NCBI GenBank assembly: GCA_958510875.1
Contig: OY294068.1
Coordinates: 174,871,411 to 174,935,410 of the forward strand
From: Endomychus coccineus
Lineage: Eukaryota; Arthropoda; Insecta; Coleoptera; Endomychidae
Direction: 5' to 3'
Length of the DNA: 64,000 bases
The position numbers were made by a program, and so were the translations under genes. The notes below the pieces were generated by a model, which saw nothing but the letters and a program-made list of their open reading frames with translations, was not told the DNA's origin and did no database searches. Of this stretch, positions 49,021-60,300 are shown in pieces (the first letter of the stretch is position 1; every line of letters starts with the position of its first letter).

Positions 49021-50860
49021 GTAATTAGAATAGTATATACTTCATGAAAAACAATAGACTATATTTTTATGCACTATAATTACTTCTAAATAATCGTAGT
49101 TTATGCTAATTCAAATTCAAAAAATTAGAATTTGTACAAAGCTTAAAGAGATATGTCTTCAACGGTTTCTTAAGAACTAAAATATACAGAGTACAACTTA
49201 ATATTACTGGGACCAAGACAAAAAATATAATTCATGCAGACATCCACATTCGTGTTTGAAATCACAATATGTATGTCGGCAACTGAGTTCTGTATGTCAC
49301 GAAACTTGTTTACACGATAACTTAAAAACGTAATGTCCTATCATATTCAAATTTTGATAAAAAATAGTTTGCTGTTCGGTGACAAACCCTATTGTTTTTC
49401 AGTGAACTCGTGTGATAAAGACACCCTTTTATAAGATGTTGAAAATTAAAAAAAAAACTGAACTTGTAAAGTATACATTGAATCAATTCAAAACTTTTAC
49501 AGTAAATTTTAGTTAATTTAAAACAGCCCAAATTTCAAGAAAATCGTTCAACAATAACAACAACAAAACCAATTATCGAAGTAAACTTAAATACTCCGTT
49601 AACAACCTTAACGGAGAACAACAGATGCAACTCTGCTCTCGGTCATGCCAAGTAGGGTAAGCCTATCGACATAATGCAAGTAAGCACAATCAAGATGCAT
49701 TTAAAAAATGAGGGAGTTAGGCAAGTTTTTCTGATAAGAATAGGACGGATTCCAGACAACAACAAAAAACTCTAAAATACATCAAACCAAGGCATAATAG
49801 AGCATGATAAAATAGTTGAACTCTTTACTGAAGGTTGTTGAAGATGATAACTTAGTTGCCAAAATACTTGTAGTAGTGTTTGTGTGCATTGGTTTTTATA
49901 TTGTCTAAAGTACCTTCTAGTAGATCTCTAATATTCCAGAATTCCATCTGATGTCTACTAGTTCAAAACTCATTCTAGTGGATATTTTATTGTTCAGAAT
50001 GCTTTATGGTGAATTTCTATGCATAACATCACTCTGATGAATATCTTATTGTGAGATAATATCTTTCATGATGAGGTTTTAGTGAACATCTACTATCCAG
50101 ATATGTTCAATAAAGTATTCGTTCTTTGTACATCGCATTGACTCATCTCCTAAATTGACCTGAACTTGATTTGGTTCTCACCAAATCGGATTATCCAAAT
50201 TGGTTTCTTGAAAAGTTCCCAATTTAACATTCTTGCGTTCATGAAATATCTAAAATAGTATTTAGTCATTGTTCAAAACAGAAAATTTCTGCTAGGAAAG
50301 TTCTCAAAACTCAATTTTATTCATCTAATGAACCAACGTTAGAAAAATGTTATCGAATCTCAAAGATACATCTTCAAGTAGGTTCATAGACTGCACCCAT
50401 AATCATTTACTAAATCCTATATAATATAGGATGAGGGACTCATTGACCATTACAATCTGGGCTTTTAAATGTATCAACATTCCTCAATTGTAAATGTGGA
50501 TAAGTTTGTATGAGTTAAATCCTAAGTTGAGTGCCATTCACGTTTATCATAGATTTACCTACTAGGAATTCAACGATTTATAACTTCTCCCCATTTCAAG
50601 ATCATTGAACATCGTAAATTTAGAGTCACAGGAAAGAGGCCTTTAGAAAATTCCAGCTTTAACGTTTGATGACCCCCCTTTAAGCTTCTCTGAAAGGCAA
50701 GGGTTGCAGAGCGTTAATCCGCTTTCATTAGATTAATCGCTTGGACTATTCCGCTATCAAAGTTCCAGCACATCACGCCATCAACACTTCATTCTATACA
50801 CAACTATTCAATTTTGTAGATAGTGACAAAATTAATTGTTTACTCCAACATTTGCTGTTT
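49021..50860. other. No recognisable gene, presumably intron
   Basis: AT-rich, with T-rich and CA-rich patches; no coding motif or repeat structure recognised. No candidate following exon for the TSPN-like frame was found. Confidence 0.4.
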
Positions 50861-50869
50861 GATTATGTG

Positions 50870-50990
50870 AAATTTAAAGGCATGACTGCTTCATGATGGA
50901 AACTTTGCATCTAATGGAACATCTAGGAATGAAACCTTCATAGATGTTCATATTTCGGTATAGATACGTTGACGACATCATGTTTTATCA
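50870..50990 (+). pseudogene. Penelope-like RT scrap with YVDD box
   Basis: A frame reads ETLHLMEHLGMKPS, a stop, then MFIFRYRYVDDIMFYQN. A RYVDD box preceded by an M..LE-type helix is the arrangement of the RT active site in Penelope-like elements (non-LTR elements usually have FADD or YADD). The stop may replace a Trp codon. It ends where the next non-LTR fragment begins. Confidence 0.42.
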
Positions 50991-51034
50991 GAACTAATAT
51001 AGATGACCTTGTTCAATAAGCCTTTATAATTACA

Positions 51035-52300
51035 GAATTCTGGTGTAGAGAGAACAAACTCTCCATTCAGCCGGAGAAAACTACCATTATCATCTTCTCC
51101 AGAAGGTACAAAATCGACCCTCTGGAGAAGATGGTAATCGGGGGCAAGTCAGTTGACTTTTCCAAGACGGTAAAATATCTGGGAGTCACCCTAGACAAAA
51201 AACTAATCTGGTAGAAGCAACTAAAGACTAAGTGCCAAGGTTCACTATGTCAGTGACTCCAGGCGCTTACTGCACGGTTTTACAGGCGGAGGTCTACGCA
51301 ATACTGACTTGTGCCATGGAAAACCTGCCAAGAAACTATGTAAATAGACGCATATATATTTGCACAGACAGTCGGTCGGCTCTGGGAGCTCCTAAATCAC
51401 CCAGAGTCACATCAAGGCTTGTCAAAGAATGCAGGGATACACTGGCTGAGCTAGCTAGGAGAAATAAAGTTCAACTCATCTGGGTCCCCGGACACAGCGG
51501 AGTTGTAGGGAACGAAATGGCCGACTCTCTGGCCAGGCCTGGGTCTTCTAGCGCCCCTATCGGACCGGAGCCAATGGTCGCTTTATCAAACTGCGTAGGG
51601 GGTCTCGTCCTTCTGGGCCAACTGAATAAAGAGTGGTCTAAGCTGGGGCAAGAATTACCACGCATGAGGCAGGCCCAGCTCTTCATCAAAGAGCCTGTGC
51701 CTAGGCTCTCGAATAAATTCCTTTCTCTGAACAGAAGGGACATCAGAGAGATGACTGGAATCCTAACCGGTCACTGTCGTCTTAACAAACATCTCCACAC
51801 TATGGGCGTCACAGATGACCCAATATGCAGAGAGGTAGAAGAAACTGCCACGCAACTGCTCCCAGAAGAACTTATGGAAGCCAGCACTGGTAATATTCTG
51901 GGTTTCTGGCGGGTCCAAAACCTGCTAGAATAGAATAGGCGTCTGACCACGGGGCGCACAATGGGCCCAACTAAGTGGCCTAAGTGCATCAGGGTGCTAA
52001 GCCCCCTCCCCTCTTATGATGAAGTGCCGAAATGTTATGATAATCTTTTGGCAGTGTAAGAGAGCGATTGGCATGAAGTGAGGTTTGAGGCCTAAGTAGC
52101 TGATGCTGATGCAATCCTCGTATGGTGGAAGAAAACCGAACTGGTTACAGCCCAGAAACTTCTGGACATAATACAAGGACTCTTCCTCAGAGACATTACA
52201 CCCATGAGGAAGAGTGCACCGACTGCAGCATTAAGGGTCTTGCTGGGTGTCACCCCTATCAATGACGATGAGGAATCTCGCAATGATGGCAGGAAGATTT
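51035..52300 (+). mobile_element. Permuted non-LTR retrotransposon copy
   Basis: The order of parts is abnormal. 51,035-51,235 is the end of RT: ENKLSIQPEKTTIIIFSRRY, MVIGGKSVDFSKTVKYLGVT, LDKKLIW, stop, KQLKTKCQ. 51,240-51,930 is RNase H plus C-terminus. Then 52,025-52,300 returns to the segment that should directly follow KCQ (FWQCKRAIGMK..., through the region reading PINDDEESRNDGG near 52,290). The relative at 25.5-27.2 kb has the normal order RT thumb, WQCKRAIG segment, RNase H. So either one segment was moved, or two deleted copies sit in tandem. The GGGGCGCACAATGGGCCCAA word near 51,950 is like the 3' region of the family. Confidence 0.78.
51232..51933 (+). CDS. RNase H domain plus C-terminus of a non-LTR retrotransposon (partial)
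   Basis: The longest open retroelement frame in the window outside the Sola-like gene: 233 codons. LQAEVYAILTCAMENL (residues about 18-33) carries the catalytic Glu, YICTDSRSALGA the second Asp, then LVKECRDTLAELARRNKVQL and WVPGHSGVVGNEMADSLA, with the His and last Asp. The first catalytic Asp (TDGS block) is lost to the deletion that fused RT to this point, so the domain cannot be active. The C-terminal third ends in ILTGHCRLNKHLHTMGVTDD, PICREVEE; the usual C..C...E..HIL..C zinc-like motif is broken (ATQLLPEEL). In an intact element RNase H would remove the RNA template. The first Met is arbitrary. Confidence 0.78.
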   Translation: MPRFTMSVTPGAYCTVLQAEVYAILTCAMENLPRNYVNRRIYICTDSRSALGAPKSPRVTSRLVKECRDTLAELARRNKVQLIWVPGHSGVVGNEMADSLARPGSSSAPIGPEPMVALSNCVGGLVLLGQLNKEWSKLGQELPRMRQAQLFIKEPVPRLSNKFLSLNRRDIREMTGILTGHCRLNKHLHTMGVTDDPICREVEETATQLLPEELMEASTGNILGFWRVQNLLE

Positions 52301-52309
52301 CTATGTTGA

Positions 52310-53900
52310 TAACTCGTTGATAGCAGAAATCCTTAAACTTTTGTTATCAATTATAACATTTTGGGAAATTATAGTAAGTTTAGGAGCCCTTCTTCTGGGA
52401 CCCAATCTAATGGCGCATCCACCAAAATACTAACGAGCTTTGCATTTTAAGTTAAAAATAAAATGAACGAAAGAGAAGATACCAAATTTCTGTAATAAAA
52501 GAAAACTGAAGCTTCAAGATTATCATTTTATTTCTTCATTCATTCCAGGAAGAGAAGGAATCAATCGTCGATGTAAAATATATTGTGTTCAATTTAAATT
52601 AACGTAACAAATTCAAATTATCCTTGCTTGATATACTCAGTATGTTATACATTATCTTTAACCTATAGTTTATTTGTTAATTTTCTAGGGTTAAACTACA
52701 CAATAAAATTTGGTTTACTTTCACACATGCAGTTGCACACGAATTTATCGAATTATTATCAAGAAACCAAACAAACGATATCACAACCTCTCAGTTTTAT
52801 CTTGAAATTCTGTCAAAACGAATGCAGATAAAAAAATATATAAAATTTTCCAAAAGACCATATCAATCAACTTGACAAGATGTGGGAATTTGATACGATG
52901 TGGTGACTGCACGATCAGGGAAAATTAATCGGTTCTCAAAAACTAATGGCGATTTTTATTTTCTACATAATTCTCGCACGATTTCTTCGCCTATAATACT
53001 AGTTATTTGTTCATAAATCGAACAATTCATATAAGCAGAACTAGTGCTTGATTATTAATATTCATCGGATATGTGCAACTGGATAAATTTATCTAAAGAA
53101 CCCATCAAGCTGATTTCTGGCAGCGTTAGTGCTTTCTGAAGCTTTCTTCACACAAGCGATGGTTTATAAGTCATAATGAAAATCGATGTAATGAATGTAC
53201 TTTCCGGTAGCACATTTCCACAGTTGTGATCATAACTATTTATTAGAAGGCAATGACTCCGATAACGTTATAGAATGTCTATCAGAGAAAACTCGATTCG
53301 ACTATTGTTATTCAGGAAACATAAAGTAATGATATGGTATCTGAACTAAACACTTGAAATTGTACGGTAATCATCCTCATAATGATATAAATTGGTACGA
53401 AATATAGATTTACTCTGTGTTAATCTTTGTACAGATATATCGTACATCAGTCTAGATATCTTTCTGTGTATCTAGTCGAGGAAATAAAGCAATCCAAATT
53501 CCAAACCCGGCGCAGTTGCATGGATTGAGATGCGGTTTTTGCATTCTATTCAGAAAGTGATTTAAAAAATTTGTCCGATATTTTTTTTTTTTTCGCGGAA
53601 AAATTTTATTGCATTTCTACAGCCAAAAAATGCATTTTTCTGAGTGCACTTTTTGAGGTGAATAAAACAAACGAACTCGAATTGGTTTATCGGGGGTTTT
53701 TGGGGTCGCTGAACACGAATATGTTATCAAGAATATTCCCTGAGGTTCCCTTGAACCTCCCCTGAGGTATCCGGGCGTCTTGACGCCCTGGATATCGATG
53801 AAATTAATTAAAAAATTATTTTTAATGTTTGTTAACTGTTCAAGAGGTGATATAAAGTTTACTAGTGATGATTACGACGTGAAAAAATCTTGGTGTACCC
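52310..53900. other. No recognisable gene
   Basis: AT-rich. The piece 53,690-53,785 (GGGGGTTTTTGGGGTCGCTGA, then a GCGTCTTGACGCC hairpin) is weakly like the units of the tandem array just downstream and may be its worn edge. Confidence 0.4.
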
Positions 53901-53911
53901 TGAGTCCGGGT

Positions 53912-54325
53912 AACAACGTCATCTTCTAGGAATTTGTTAATTTTTCTTAATTAAATGTAACAAATTCTAGCTCTCGGGGGTCTTCAAAGTAGCCGATCAC
54001 GACTATGACACTCGCAATGTTCTGCAAATTACCTGGGGGTGTTTCCGGGTCCCTGGAGCCCTCTGTATCTACGTCATCTTCTGGGAATTTGTTAATTTTT
54101 CTTCATAAAAGGTTTTGGCTCTCGGGGGTTTTTATTGTCGCCGATCACGATTATGATACTCACAATGTTGTGCAAATTACCTGGGTGTGTTTCTGGGTAT
54201 CTCGGGCCGTGTTTATCTATGTCATCTTCAAGGAATTTGTTAATTTTTATTCATAAAATGTAACAATTTTTGGCTCTCGGTGGTAGTCGAAGTCGCCAAT
54301 CACGAGTATGACATTCACAAAGCTC
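53912..54325. repeat. Short tandem array, ~150-bp unit, 2.7 copies
   Basis: Three units start ACGTCATCTTC (about 53,913, 54,071 and, as ATGTCATCTTC, 54,218). Each runs through GGAATTTGTTAATTTTT, TGGCTCTCGG, a CGCCGATCACGA-like word (TATGAYAYTC) and TGCAAATTACCTGGG. Units are 158, 147 and 108 bp and visibly diverged. Open frames in it shift between copies, so no protein repeat is indicated. Confidence 0.8.
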
Positions 54326-55620
54326 ATGCATAGTCGAGATTTTTCGAACATTTCTGATAGGTAGAAGAATCTCGTCGTTCTTGACTGACTGACGATTCCG
54401 AGAAGAGATTGTCATCTCATTTTTGCAATTTTGTTGAACATTTTCTGATCCAGTAGTCAATTCCTTGTCCTACCAGAATGCCTACGTCGTTTTGGTAGTT
54501 TCATCCCTTCAGAGATATTCAGGACTGTGGTGATGCAGTAGAAGTACTTTTCAGCAATCAATAAAGATAGCATTTAATTTATATTCTTTGAGAATGATTG
54601 ATTATTTTTACCTTTTTTCTACTTCCGCCTTTTTAACTGCATTAGATTCCAAGAACAAATATCAAGGCACAGTGTTAGTGTCAGACGTCAAAGGATTGTC
54701 GAGTATTTTGGATTCTGGGGAAACATGCGATAGGGTAGAAATCTTCATCATTGGTTGATGTTGAAGAGATTTTGCTTATTTTCACGGACCCAGATATAAA
54801 TTTGCAAATAATACAGAAGTAAGTAATCAGATCTTGTCTAGATGCACCGCATTATGTCACCAACAACCTGCTCCATAGAGGTACAGCAATACTTACAATT
54901 GGAGGAATTATACAAAAACAGGGAACAAAAACGTAAAACGTATGACTCGTCGCCCGAGTGGGGATGGGGATATCAATATCGAAGTCTATTACAGGCTATT
55001 GCAGTCAAAGTGCAAGAAGCCAATAAATTCCCTCACATTTATGCCCAGAATGTGCAATGAACTGTATATATTGTTAGAAATTAATAATGGATAAAGTACT
55101 ATTGTTTTTGTAGATACAATTTTCGATAGAAACCGTCCGATAAAAACTTTTATTGCACAGTTTCTTGTACAAGACAATTTTTTACACTGGAAATGATAAA
55201 ATAACTGTTACTTCTTACACGATCGCAGCTAAAATGAGTTTAAGGAACCATGTCCGTATTCAAGAGGAAATACCGCGCTGTACAAACAGAAATTTATGGG
55301 GTTCCTAGAAGTCTGATCAATATTAACCTTGCTTCATTCGTAAAGTTGGTTTCAGCTGGGTAGCACACATGCAATACTAAAACATGCAAAACGTGACAAC
55401 TGAGCCTCTCTCGGCTATTCCCTTCCCGATATAACCGTATTACGACTACATAAACCCCTAATCGGGCGGTTTCATCATGCTGAAGGTTTCATTGATTCGT
55501 TCCTACTAATACATAATGTGATGTTACATATTATTTAATTAATGTAAAACTGTAAATTAGCACGGCTAAATTCCAAATCATTCAACTAGTAATTTAGTTT
55601 CTTTCACTCAATGTTTCTCA
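54326..55620. other. No recognisable gene
   Basis: Short open stretches only (for example 54,842-55,060) without motifs or clear splice context. Confidence 0.4.
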
Positions 55621-55904
55621 AATCAAAATCAATCAATCAAAAATGAAGGCGAACAAGTCCAGAGCACTTAGATCGCTTGATTGGGTCCATTGTGCACCCC
55701 TTGGAAAATACTCAGTTCAGCAGACCGAAGGCTAGAATACTGCATGGACTGATGTCTCTTATGACCTCATGCGGCATGTATACTCAGCCGAGGTGTTTCA
55801 ACCTAAGAGAAACCAATACTGGACAATCTACTAGGATATGAGAGGCAGTCATCCGCCTCTCCGCTTGTATACTACCTGGCTCATCAATAATGACCTTTAG
55901 GTGT

Positions 55905-58900
55905 ATATCGCCGCTCCGGTGGAATATCGACGTAACTGCAAATTAGTGAATTTTACAAGAGACACTAAAAACGATAGCACGTTTTTAAACTTTATTGTTG
56001 TGAAGACCCCAATATATCCAACAATATGAAAATATAGTAACATGCTATAAAAAATGCATATTATAATATGTCATAAAAATATTTCTCCTGTCATTGAAAT
56101 TAAAAAAGATATTTGATATTATGTCTTTGTTCTTCCGAAAAAATAAAACTATAATACATTTATGTCCATTTTTATTGAACTTCTTTATCAAATACACAGA
56201 CTCATCTAAATTAAAATTATATCCTGAGATCAATAATGGCAACTACAAAACACAACTATTATGTAATATTGAAAATATTTCCTATCAGGCACTTATACAT
56301 GAGTACGTAGTATCAACCAATACCGCGTGTAACAGCGAATAAATTAACTGAAATCAACTAGGTACGAAATACACAAAGATAGTAATAAAACAAAACGTTT
56401 GACATTGTACATAAAAGAAAAACAGTTGTTTGGATTTAATGTAACATAGCTTCATAATAATTTTTGTAGAATGCTGGAATAAGATTATCCTTTAATAGAC
56501 TCTGTAAACCCTTTTTTTTATTTTCAGATAACTCAAACGGTTTGGTGTAGGCATTTTTTATAACCACATCTTTTGTGTGCTTCTTTGATCTTTGTCTTGG
56601 TCTATAATCCACCCGAAGCCATTCTTCCTGTCTGTAGCTTGTCTTATAATAAAATTCTTCCTTTCCTTTTATGAACTGCAAGAGTCTAACTTCATTAATT
56701 TTAAAGTCCTCTCCTATGGTATTTTTATTGATGGTAAGTCCCATTTCGTCAGCTAACCTCTTAATGTCAAGAAAGTCCTCAAAACTCATCTCCTTAACAT
56801 CTATCTTATTTCCTTTTTTCTTTGCTGTCCGAATAATCGAGACATATTGCTCCGGAACATAGAGAGGTCCAGATTTCTTGGCTAAGGAAATTTTTTTTTC
56901 GATAACGCTGTGCACTGCATCTGCTTCGTTCTGAGTGTGCCCTCGTACAAAAAATTTGTGTGTGATTGAGCCGATTTCAAAGTGCTCTACCGCATACAGA
57001 TACGCTGCAATGAGAAACCTGAAGAGGAAAAAATGAGTGAAGATGAAAACAATTGCTACTTTAACCATTTTATTTAATTCACCTGTTCTTTTGTTGTCCC
57101 ATGCAGTTGTCGGAGTAGAAAATTACGTCTATTCCGGGTTGGTTTTTCGACAGTTCTTGTAGATAAAGCAAGACGCAGGTCCCTATTTCCATAGCACCTC
57201 TATTACCGAAAACTTCATCTCAAAAAAATGACTTTGTTGAACTCGTTGTGATTTCCGTTATCTAAAAAAAAGGTGTAAACAATATGCTGATACACGAAAA
57301 ATTTAACTCACAGTAAAGTTATAGCAGTTTAAGCGCGATTTATAGAAGAAAGCTGAGGTGTAACCCTACTGGTACTGGCAGCACTGCTTGTAAATCATAA
57401 ATAGCCAAGGAAATTTCCCCCTCTTCTCCTTTTCTTCTCTTTCTCCTTCTTCACGACTTAAATTCTTCTCTTCCAGATGCTGGAAATACTTCCTGTCCAT
57501 TTCTTTCTTCTCATTCTCCGATGAATTCTTATACGATTCACAAAGATCGCACTGGTCTTTCTTTGGGACAAAGAAGCCAATAAACTCTGTGTTGAAGATT
57601 TTTGAGTAATAATCGTATGTGACTGGTATTTGTTTAGCAGCAGACCTTTTCTCACAATAATTCCTATGCATTTCAGCAATTGTGAGTCCGCCATCTATGA
57701 ACTCTCGATTTGTTTCTTTACGAACATAATGACTCTCGATTCGGGGAATCGAGTTGATATGATCAAGTACGGAATTTAGCATTTCTTCATCAATTTTTTT
57801 ATGGTTTTCGTGTTTTCCTCGCCGATCTTCTGCGATAACTCCCTGTTCGGAAACTTTTGATAGAATCACAGTTCTCACTACCTTTTCTGATATACTCAAT
57901 GTGTTGATCAGGAAGGTCTTACATACTCTGATCTTTTTCCCATTGTCATGGATATAGAATGCACAGTTTGGTTTCCTTGGACGTGCAGATGATACTCGTC
58001 TATATTTCAAAGTTAATTTCTCCACACATGAACCAAGGAAATCCCGTTGACGCTGTAAACATCCTAAGCCTCAATAGTCATTGAATAAACGTGTACGAAA
58101 TTCTCCAGAAATTTTTTTTGAGCAGGAAAGAACACATTTGTCAGTACAAGCAGGTTTCATGTTTCTGGCTTGGACTATCTTTCCAGTTCTTGAAGTATAC
58201 ACTTTGCCTAAATTTCTAAATCTCTTGGCTTTCACTTGTTTCCAATTGTCCTGATCTCTAACTCTTTTTTTTCCTTTCTTCAATGGATTATTTAAAAGTT
58301 CTTCATTCTGATTAGTATCATTGTTAATAGAAGTATTTTCAATGTTGTCTGATGTTTCGCTTGATGAAGAATCTTCATCATCAGGTTGGTAGTCATCACT
58401 CGATCCTACAGAAAAAAGTCCCTCTTCTTCTGAGTCACTGTAATCTTTGTAACTCTGGTTTAATTTTCTAATTTTCATTGTTGTGCTACCTTGGTTTTCG
58501 ATTAGATAGTTATGTTTATCTGAAGCTCTAGGTGTGGAATGATGATTAGAAATTTCAGTAGGATAGACTGTAGGTATATTGAATGCTTGATTTTCTTTAA
58601 GGGGGCTTTTGCTAAAAGTGCCTTGAATCATTTTCCGATCTGAGAAGTTAGAGATTTCACTCTTATCATTTGTATCTAGTACAGATATATTTTTCAATTT
58701 GCATACAATAGGAGTACAAATTGCGATATTACTTGATTCGTCTGGCAAAAATGAATCTCCAGTTGAGACAGAATTGCTTGGGAGATCAGACAAACCACTT
58801 AGCTGTAAGTCATGTCTAGATAGTTCCCCATTATGGTTCTCTGCAAATGTTTCAGATAATGTAGGATCTTTATTCGACAGTGCATTAATTTCATTCGATA

Positions 58901-59653
58901 ATACATCAGGAGACGCACCAATAACATCGATGTTATTTATTGCCTGAGCCGGTACTAGATTCAATATTTTATTAGTCCTAGAACTCATTTTGCTGCAACA
59001 AGAAGAGAAATCTGTTTCAGGAAATAATGCATGTGAAGTGTGAAAGGACCTACAGTTAAATAATTGAGTATTTATTAATTTATGACTTTAGTGTGTGCTA
59101 CAGCTCAGACCAATTTTCAAGCACGTTTGGATGTAAAAAGTCATAAAAAACATTTATGCTGTAATAAAGCATAAGTATTTGGAGGTATAAAGACATAATG
59201 TATAATTACGTCCATGTGATATTAATTTTCCGTAGATTTTTTGAGAAACATGAGCGTAAAGTACAATTAAGCCTTTGTTCTACTCAGCCAAAACAATAAT
59301 TTCTACAATTTTAATTTCTAAATTGGCACAAAGTATACTTACGTCTTTCTCCTTCTAAAAATAGAGAACACAAAATTTAATAATAGGTCCAGAATAGCAC
59401 TTACGACGATGTTGCACTAAAAACGTGTACGTTCTCACTAACAACTGACTAATGCGTCGGTGTTGTCGCGGATTAATAACGGATGTGATGAGCGTTGCAC
59501 AAGGACGCAACTACCATCTAGCGGCTAATATTGGAACTACATTTATGGCTCTGTTTCAGCGAATAAATCGTATTGTTCTGCATACATATCAACCAACAGT
59601 TGATTTTTCGAAAAAGTTGCAGTTACGTCTATATTCCACCGGAACGGCGATAT
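55905..59653 (-). mobile_element. 3.74-kb DNA transposon with 33-bp TIRs and ATAT duplication (Sola-like?)
   Basis: The element is 55,909-59,649. The left TIR 55,909-55,941 starts CGCCGCTCCGGTGGAATAT; the right TIR 59,617-59,649 is its inverse, with 31 of 33 positions identical. ATAT flanks it on both sides (55,905-55,908; 59,650-59,653). Removing the element and one ATAT rejoins the host retrotransposon frame as NKH-IH...DEP, the same spacing as NKHLHTMGVTDDP in the copy at 51.8 kb, so the 4-bp duplication is well supported. It carries one spliced gene on the minus strand, with 0.66 kb upstream and 0.5 kb downstream of it. From memory, the Sola superfamily makes 4-bp duplications; the assignment is inference. 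No other gene inside. Confidence 0.88.
56436..58988 (-). pseudogene. Putative transposase of the Sola-like element (three exons, inactivated)
   Basis: Exon 1 is 58,988-57,312, intron 57,311-57,262 (50 bp, GTGAGT...TTTTTTAG), exon 2 is 57,261-57,083, intron 57,082-57,019 (64 bp), exon 3 is 57,018-56,436; about 810 codons. Residues 1-230 are acidic, Ser-rich and disordered. A basic NLS-like stretch follows, then CTDKCVLSCSKKI and LFNDY (Cys-rich), QRQRDFLGS, and a QCDLCESYK zinc-like motif. Three blocks could be an RNase-H-fold active site: IYDLQAVLPVPVG (Asp 57,394-57,396), FYSDNCMGQQKN (Asp 57,109-57,111) and FFVRGHTQNEADAVHSVIEK (Glu 56,925-56,927). This protein family is widespread and mostly uncharacterised in arthropods; I recall it as DUF7869-like. 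Lesions: TGA for Trp at 58,071-58,073 and 57,220-57,222, and opposing frameshifts near 57,405 and 57,370. The start MSSRTNKIL is the first in-frame Met. Confidence 0.8.
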
Positions 59654-60300
59654 GTTTATTCGGATGACAGTAGCCTGTGACGAGTCCTGTCACCAGTTTT
59701 GAGCCTCTTCTACTTTTCGGGCGTTTGGGCGAAAGCTCCACTCTCTAAGGGCGTGTAGGCCGGTGGTCGATGAGATTCCGATACTTGGATCGGGACCAGG
59801 GCTGCCTAGGGTAACCCGTTTTGCCAATTCATCGGTCACTTCGTTCCTTTCGCGCCAGAGTGGGCGGGTAACAATACTATCTGAAGTTTGTTCCATCTGG
59901 TTGATTCAGCCAGGGGTTTTCTGCACTCCAAAACAAGCCTAGTGTCACTCTATGGGCGCCAAGTGCACCCAATGTCGCTCGGCTGTTAGTGCGGGTATGA
60001 ATTCATCTACCTAGTTGAGTCTCAGAGTAGCCAGGGCAGTTCCCTACTGGGTGTATACGAGTAGACTCCGACTCCGCCAGACTCGCCAGTCTTGGACTCG
60101 TCCCTGCCACACCGGCCCTGGAAACGGTTCGATATCTCCCAGTTCATCCTCTGTGTTATGAGGACGTCAGGTGTTTGGAACCTGACAGCAGGCGCTATCG
60201 CATCCTGCTTCAGTTGGAGGATCGGGCAACTTCCAGCTACCCAATCCCAAATTTTGCCATAACTGCGTGGCACGGTAGCACCGACTCACTGATGCAGACC

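Larger units (their letters stand above)
55620..60300 (-). mobile_element. Non-LTR retrotransposon with RNase H, interrupted by a DNA transposon
   Basis: Minus strand. The upper part (59,654-60,300) carries RNase H: GRDESKTGESGGVGVYS near 60,100 is the first-Asp block, and WRERNEVTDELAKRV near 59,815-59,865 the last-Asp block (normally GNE.AD.LA). The frame then reads LVTGLVTGYCHPNKH up to 59,654. After the inserted element it resumes at 55,904 with IDEP and, a little on, TASHILVDCP, then in another frame SLRLKHLG. That is the C-terminal C..C...HIL.DCP..LR segment. It ends near 55,620-55,643 in a TTGA microsatellite (minus strand), the expected 3' tail. It belongs to the same broad family as the copies at 25.5 and 51 kb but is clearly diverged. 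Dead. Confidence 0.8.
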
